The position numbers and the translations under genes are program-made. A stretch of DNA of 64,000 bases from Sequoia sempervirens. Its lineage: Eukaryota; Streptophyta; Pinopsida; Cupressales; Cupressaceae. How positions within the stretch are numbered: the first letter of the stretch is position 1; every line of letters starts with the position of its first letter. The notes beneath the pieces were generated by a model that was given only the letters and a program-made list of their open reading frames with translations, did no database searches and had not been told where the DNA came from. The stretch is taken from assembly GCA_007258455.2 (NCBI GenBank), contig VDFB02193867.1:528458657-528522656 (forward strand), written 5' to 3'. This document shows positions 57,561-64,000 of the stretch, in pieces.

Positions 57561-58039
57561 CACATACCATTAGTTCCTAAAAGTCCTAGTTAATGGATAG
57601 AGGTTACCATTTACGCTGACCCGCAACCATTTGAGTATTTTCGTGCCTTAGAAGCTTCATTTCCCCATTTGCATTATTCCCCTAGAGTCAAAATGGGGGC
57701 ACCTCAATTTTCATCCTCCAATCCATCATCCACTCCATCTTCCACCACCGATCCCACCATCACTAAAGTCCAGATCATCGACAAAGGTTGTGGTGAATAT
57801 GAAATGCATACAACTCTAAATGTGGCAACCATGCCACCATCACCACACACATATGGCCAACCATCACAGTCTATACCAAAGGAAGAAGACAATATCATTA
57901 CCTTCAGTGCCAAAAACATCCCCACTAGCACTTTTTGGTCCCCTGGTTTAAGGACAGATACACCAGAAGATGATATCAGCCAGTGGATCTATCATGAAAA
58001 GACCCAACCAGATCCTCCCCTTAAGGAAATTTTTAGGAA

Positions 58040-58190
58040 GTATACACCTGGTCTGCTAAGTTCACAGAAAAGCATAATTATCAAGGTGGGGGTTTGGGTA
58101 AAGAAGAGCAAGGGTGGCTACAACCTATTAATGTACCAAAGGCTCCACAGAATTTGGGCCTAGGATATGACAAAAAGTAGAAAGGCCTTG
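58040..58190 (+). pseudogene. Element E G-patch module
   Basis: In the frame shifted from the preceding one: NYQGGGLGKEEQGWLQPINV followed by NLGLGYDK, corresponding to the G-patch of A (GPIGKRREGIVEPIQPI, LGYGKDK). Confidence 0.6.
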
Positions 58191-58779
58191 CAACATCATC
58201 CAATGCTTCCAACAGTGTTAGTTTTGATAATGGTCCTTTAGAAGACATACCTAAGGAAGAGTCCATCATACATGTGCACGATGACATGGATCACACAGAT
58301 ATTTCATCCATGTTTGATTTCCTATCTATCTTTATCATTAGCCTTTCCCTATGTCATCCTGAGCTTATTGACTAGGACCTACGTGATAGTGCAACTAACA
58401 ATGTATCCCTTGATACATATGTCAACCTTATGGGATTGGGGGAAGATGAATGCTCCAATCGCAAAAATGAAAACAAGGAAAATCAGAAATGGCCATCTAT
58501 TGAAAACCTCCCTGAGGCACTTCTTGACCTAGAAAAAATAAAAATAGAGGACACATCTGACAATTAAAACCTTGATGAGGTGTTGGAGGATGGAGACATT
58601 CATCTTCCCCTTGTGGGAACTCAATTATCTACACAATCATCTATCCTGATTGAAGAAACTCAAGAAGTCAATTTGGGTATTGCAAAAAACTTGAAGATAA
58701 CCTACGTAGCCAAATCATTATCATAATAGGAATATCTCATCATTGTTTAGTTGATCAAAGATGGAATCATTAACTTTGC

Positions 58780-59560
58780 TTGGTTATACTAAGACATGCT
58801 AGGTTTAGACCCCGCTTTAGTAGTCCACCATCTAGATGTTTTCCTAGACACAAAGCCTATCAAGCAAAAACTCAGAAAAATGCATCCATAGGTAGCACTG
58901 TTAGTCAAGAAAGAATTGGAAACTTTACTGGAGGCTAGCTTTATCAGACCCATTGACTATTCAGACTGGATCTCCAACATAGTGCTTGTCGCTAAGCCTA
59001 ACAGAGACATTAGGATTTGCACAGATTTCTAAGATCTCAACAAGGCCTGTCCAAAAGATGACTTCCCATTTCCCAATATCAACATGTTGGTCGACCTCAC
59101 TACAAGACACGAGATGTTGTCCCTCATGGACAGCTTCTCTAGCTATAATCAGATCCAAATTTCACTCGAAGACCAAAACAAGACCACTTTTACAACGCCT
59201 TGGGGTACCTTTTGCTACAATGTTATGCCCTTTGGTATCAAGAACGCGGGGGAAACATATCAATGAGTAATGACAATCATCTTCCATGATCTCATCCACA
59301 TCATCATGGAAGATTATGTTGATGACTTACTAGGAAATTCCAAACCCAGAGCAGAGCACCCTACAATCATGAAAAAGGATCTTTGAGTGGTTGGAACAAT
59401 ACAAGCTAAGACTAAATCTGAAAAAGTGTGTGTTTGGTGTCACATCAGGGAAATTGTTGGGCTTCATTATTTCCCGAAGGGGCATTGAGGTTGATCTTTC
59501 CAAAGTAAAATCTATCATGGATATGCCCCCACCTCGAAACCTAAAATAGTTAAGAAGCCT
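58780..59560 (+). pseudogene. Element E reverse transcriptase
   Basis: WISNIVLVAKPNRDIRICTD, NVMPFGIKNAGETYQ and EDYVDDLLGNS align with A. Stops occur at several Arg or Gln positions (for example within TDF-DLNKA at 59030) and a frameshift near 59385. YVDD is intact. Confidence 0.8.
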
Positions 59561-59599
59561 TCAGGGAAAGCTACAATCTATCCATCATTTTATAGCCCA

Positions 59600-60110
59600 A
59601 CTTGCAAATAAATGTTAGTCATTCACCCACCTTCTAAAGAAAGGCACCACCTTCAAATGGAGTCAACAATGTTAGTTGGGTTTTGATAAGATCAAAGAGT
59701 ACTTGGCCCATCGGCCAATCCTGATGCAACCTATTCTAGGAAAACCCATCCTACTATACATCTTTGCCACTTCAGTCGCACTGAGGACATTATTGGCACA
59801 ACATCATGAGTTTGCAAAAGAACGAGCAATCTATTACATTAGTCGTACACTAGTTGGCTATGAGTTGAACTATTCACCAATGGAGAAAGCCTGCCTTGTA
59901 GTGGTGTTTAGTACATAGAAATTCAAAACATTATATGCTCAGCCATCCTATCAAACTAATAGCAAAAATTGATCCACTAAATTATCTATTATCTAGAACC
60001 ACCTTAACTAGTCACATGGCTAAATGCGTCATGCTTCTGAGGGAATTTGACATAGAATATGTGGATATAAAATCCATAAAGGGATAAGTTATAGCCGATC
60101 AGTTGGTCGA
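59600..60110 (+). pseudogene. Element E Ty3-type RNase H
   Basis: ILLYIFATSVALRTLLAQ, KERAIYYISRTLVGYELNYS and ACLVVVFST match A residue by residue with drift. A stop is near 59916 and a frame change follows. Confidence 0.75.
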
Positions 60111-60189
60111 TGCACCCTTAGTAGATGCTTATCCTTTGGTCACCAAATTTCCAGATGAAGAAGTATTTGCATTTGTAGAAGCACCCACC

Positions 60190-60860
60190 TAGATATTGTA
60201 CTTCGACGGATCTTACACTCATAATGGGTCGAGAGCAGGAATTTTGTTTGTTACCCCTCATGGTGATTACATCTTGAAATCATTTAGATTGGAATTCCCA
60301 TGTGCCAATAATATAGTTGAGTATGAAGCCCTCCTCAAAAAGTGGCACATAACTCACCTAATAGTCTTCAAAAATTCCTTGTTGGTCATTAAGCAGGTCA
60401 ATGATGAGTTCCTAACAAAGGATGACAAGTTGCTACCTTGCAAACACATGGTGGACGACTTCAAGAAGTATTTCACCTCCATACAATTTGATCAAATTCC
60501 TAGGATACAAAACAAAGCAGCTGATGCCATGGCTACTATTGGCTCCTTGACTGACATGCCCAAGGATCGAACAAAATGTGAGTTCCTCATGAAACAACTC
60601 CTAATCCCACCATATGACATCCCTAAGACTGAAATGGTGTGTGAAATTGTAGGTCCCACTTCCCCTTGGTACCAATACATATATGCTTACCTACATGATA
60701 GCATTCTACCCTCGGACCTAACACGAAACCAACACAAATCCTTTATCCAACATTCATCCCAATACATCATCATTGGTGATATGCTTTATCATCGTGGGTA
60801 TGATGAAACCCTCCTCAAGTGTCTAGATGAGACTGAGGCCCATACAACACTAACAAAAGT
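60190..60860 (+). pseudogene. Element E second RNase H and linker
   Basis: LYFDGSYTHNGSRAGILFVT, NNIVEYEALLKKW, NKAADAMATIGSL. The longest intact frame in E (241 codons, 60196-60921). Compared with A, a few residues are missing after YEALL, removing part of a helix. Confidence 0.75.
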
Positions 60861-61965
60861 ACACAGTGGTGTTTGTGGGGCCCATTCAAATGGTATTGCC
60901 TTGGGTAAAAGGATTCTTTGAGCTGGATATTATTGGCCTATGCTAGAACATGCCCTGTGAGTTTGTAAATAAATTCCTTCCATGTCAACAACATGCAGAT
61001 TTGATTCACGCTTCGACACAAGAGCCTTCAATCTCTTCTTGCACAATGGCCCATTCTCTCAGTGGGGTTTTGAATTGATCAGAACAATATATGCGCTCAT
61101 CCTCTAATAGCCACTCCTTCATTATTACCGCCACTGAGTACTTCACCAAGTGGGTGGAAGCAATGTTGCTCACAAAAATTACTAGTAATCCTCAAACATT
61201 CATTCTCTACCATATTGATCATGTAGCCATATGGTATCACATCCACCATCCAAAATTCATTCTCTACCATATTATATGTAGATATGGTATCACATCCACC
61301 ATCCTCTCAAATAATGGAAAGCCTTTCAAAAATTATGCCATGAAACACCTTTCATATTCAACATCATTGGTCAACACCTTATTACCCCCAAGGTAATGGT
61401 TAGGCAGAAGCTACTAACAAGACTCTAATCTGAATCCTCAAAAAGGTTGTCAATAACACTGGTCAAGATTGGAACCTCCACATTCATTCTGCCATTTGGG
61501 CGTATTGTACTTCAATCTGTACCCCTATTGGCACCATGCCATATTCCCTCGCATATGGTGTCGAGGCCATCTTGCCGATCGAAGTCAAGATCCCATCACT
61601 GATAATTTCTCTGAAGAACCTTATCAGTGAGGAAGACACCCGTGTTATGAGGCTTGCCCAGCTAGAATTACTTGATGAAAGATGGATCAAAGCTTATGAT
61701 CACCTTCAGGCTTACCAAAACCATCTCAAATGAAGCTACAACAAGAAGGTTCACCCTCATCAATTCAATGTTGGTGACCTTGTCCTTGAAAACCAGCGCA
61801 CTCAGCAAGATCAGGATAAGAAAGGCAAGTTCGAAGCAAACTAGTTGGGTCCCTATATTATCACCGCAAAGTATGGATTAGGGGCATACAAACTCGCTAC
61901 CCATGATAGAGAACCCATAGAAGAGCCTATTAAAATCATGCATCTGAAAATATTTTATACCTAAG
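60860..61965 (+). pseudogene. Element E integrase, inactivated
   Basis: The zinc-finger start VHSGVCGAHSNGIALGKRIL and the core FIITATEYFTKWVEAM align with A. The first core Asp is Glu (GFELIRT) and the second is Asn (ILSNNGKPF), so the catalytic set is lost. A duplication of about 57 bp (61198-61305) sits before the second site. The C-terminal part, PYSLAYGVEAILPIEVKIPS to the final KIFYT, spans 61530-61963. Confidence 0.8.
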
Positions 61966-62399
61966 CCTACTTGGTGACCCTATCTGCATAAGATCCAAAA
62001 AAAAGAATTAGAAAAAATCCAAAAATAGAAAAGAGAAATAATATTTTCCTATGGTGAAAACCACCCTTGGTGGTGCCTTGGATAAGTATGGGTGGTGAAA
62101 ACTTGGTCACAGGTGCCACCTGTAATGGGCTTAATCATTATCTACCTCGTGTCCTCATTACTTTAAGACTTCACCCATCCTATCCTATCACTCCAACAAC
62201 GTCCCATCCTTGGTCGCTTGATATCTTGATTAAGCATTGGATGATTATTAGCTATCTATTATCTTGAGCTTTTTATTCTACCCTGAGCTTGTACCATCAA
62301 TTTTTCTGTCTATTTGTTAGTTTATGTCATCATTTAGGATCATCCATCGTGTCGGTCTCCATCTAGGCCTCATCTTGTCATGTCAGTCTTTTCATCTTT

Positions 62400-62780
62400 T
62401 GTCGAACTACGTTGCCCCTGCGCTTTCACATAGGAAAGGTTGATCATTTGATCTGCCCCTAGGGAATTTTGACCATCCCAAGATGGTTAGTCATCATTTT
62501 TCTTCATCGTCCCCTTTTCACTTTATCCATGGTCAATTGTTGTTTGTCTTTTTCAAACTACGTTGCCCCTGCGCTTCCATGAAGGAAAGGTCAGTCTTTT
62601 GATCCACCCCCGGGGCTCTTTTTCTTTCCGTTTCTCTTACTTCACTTCGTCATTGTCTCATTGGTCTTCATTAGTCCACTTCTTGCTTTTATCCATGGCA
62701 TTTTCTTAAACTACAAGGGCGTTGTGCTTTCACGTAGGCAAGGCTAATCTTTGATCAGCCCCCAAGCCCCTAGGTCTTTA
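62400..62780 (+). repeat. Three-copy ACTACGTTGCCCCTGCGCTT repeat
   Basis: AAACTACGTTGCCCCTGCGC with GGAAAGG and a GATC/GCCCC tail recurs at about 62405, 62556 and (more diverged) 62711, about 150 bp apart. Confidence 0.7.
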
Positions 62781-63879
62781 GGGTGTGTTAGTTTGGTGTC
62801 AGTTTCTTGCTTGGTCTCTTGTGTCTTGTTGTCAAGAGTGCCCTTATCGAGCTGGTTCTTCACAAATAGGATCCTCTAGTGTCAGAAGATCTAGTTAATG
62901 GCAAAAATCCTGCATCATCTGGGTCATCTTAGTTTAGTATCCATCATCGGTATCAAAAAGATGCATCCTTCCTAATAGACCTTATCAACCCCATCCATCC
63001 TTGTGATCCTATGGCAAAGGATATTTGAATTTTATTATGATATTTTATAATACTTTTGGCTTTTATTTATTGTTTGAGCTCCCTATTACAACTAGTCATG
63101 GTCACCATAATCTATCATATTAGGGTGTGTTTTGATTAGTTAACATCAGGACATATCTTGATCTTTTATTGTTGATGTCTGTTGGGTTGTCCCATGTGGT
63201 ACCCATCAAGATCCATGAGGTCTTGTGTTATGCCAGGACATCCCTTTGTGATGGTGGTTATCCCGATACCTAGCCTGACCAAAGTCTTTGTCACTTTGGG
63301 GTGTTGGGATAACCTTGTTTGTTGTGTATGTTTTGTGCATTAGATGCTAACTTGCCTTGGTTTTATGTACCATGGTAGCTCGTGTCTTATGCTATAGCAA
63401 AAATAAATGCTCCAAAGATGGAAAATTGCATTCATGATTTCATTTCATTTCATTGCATGTATCATTCATCCATTCTTGTTCCTAACTCATGACTTGTGAT
63501 TTTGGTTGTGCAAACTTTGATTCTTTTCCCTTTTCTCTTCTCAGGATACTAAGGGTTCTTGACAAGTGCAAAATCATGCCCACACTATGCCTATCACCTA
63601 CCCACATTCCCATGCAAGACCTTATTGACACTTATGATTGCATTGAATTTCATAGAAGCATCCATTTTCCATTCATATTGCATGTTACATCATAAGTCTA
63701 TTATCCCATATGCATAATAGGCTGATAAGAGTAGGCATCTTAGGTTCATTTTAATCCATACATGTCCATATTAACATTTACACATTACATAGCTCACCAC
63801 CTACAACACACATTGTTAGGTCCATAATAATTGCATATCATACCCAAAATTCATTCCATCCTACATCATAATCGTTGAT

Positions 63880-64000
63880 ACATCATAATGCATAACATAA
63901 TCATCCACATAAGCATAAATCATCATCAACATAATCATCCAAATAAGCATAAATCATCATCAACATCATGCATAATATAATCATCCACATAAGCATAAAT
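63880..64000. repeat. AATCATCCACATAAGCATAA tandem repeat, cut by the window end
   Basis: Units of about 34-50 bp containing CACATAAGCATAAATCATCA run to the last base; at least three copies. Confidence 0.75.

Larger units (their letters stand above)
49510..64000 (+). mobile_element. Element E: old Tat-type gypsy element, right end beyond the window
   Basis: Plus-strand gag-pol remnants (54228-61963) have the same domain order as A, including two RNase H domains. The LTR is inferred, not paired: a TGTGTAGACATCC start near 49514, promoter-like TATA boxes and a primer word at 53855 suggest a left LTR up to about 53850 (with a MITE inside). No matching right LTR appears before 64000, as expected if a long 3' region follows integrase. 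Confidence 0.7.
61966..64000 (+). other. Element E 3' region
   Basis: No gene recognised. Contains the three-copy repeat at 62400-62780 and the tandem repeat at the window end. No LTR match to 49510-53850. Confidence 0.5.

Overview
The window looks like intergenic DNA from a large plant genome. It is AT-rich, and almost every recognisable coding segment belongs to a transposable element. The density of long, nested Ty3/gypsy elements would suit a gymnosperm, but that is inference from style; no host marker gene is present. I see no host single-copy gene, tRNA gene or rRNA gene.

Layout. 1-600: degraded LINE ORF2 tail. 2810-7358: small non-autonomous LTR element F. A 793-bp non-autonomous DNA transposon with inverted ends sits inside its left LTR, and a second, inverted copy lies at 50407-51201. 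About 10480-12163 plus 28430-29219: decayed minus-strand gypsy-like element G, split by element A. 12164-28429: element A, a complete 16.3-kb minus-strand gypsy (Tat-type) retrotransposon with near-identical LTRs and a CCACT target duplication. 29220-49273: decayed Copia element D (duplication CTTAC). D is split by non-autonomous gypsy-like element C (31876 to about 47447), and C is split by chromovirus B (37152-44460, duplication AAAAT). About 49510 to the window end: old plus-strand Tat-type element E, whose right LTR is not reached.

Element A is the most interesting object. On the minus strand it carries LTR, primer site, leader with a GCGC-motif array, two possible small leader ORFs, and a gag-pol frame of about 2,300 codons broken by one TGA. 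Its domains are gag, a CHHC knuckle, protease, G-patch, RT, RNase H, a second RNase H and integrase. On the opposite strand, starting near the other LTR, it carries a captured plant mobile domain (PMD) gene with an acidic linker, an RG-rich stretch, a coiled coil and a Pro/Gly tail. A predicted first exon and intron precede it. Two arrays of the same roughly 21-bp-spaced AGCGCC motif lie next to the two LTRs in inverted orientation, each upstream of its own gene. This suggests a two-sided, convergent element with cis-arrays that might be targets of an element-encoded factor; that is a hypothesis.

The remaining elements tell a decay story. B is full of TAG stops where Gln is expected, with no TAA among the stops I read, as expected from C-to-T change at methylated CAG and CGA. 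C encodes protease-like, G-patch and knuckle modules but no RT or integrase. One deletion probably removed both the end of C's right LTR and most of D's pol.
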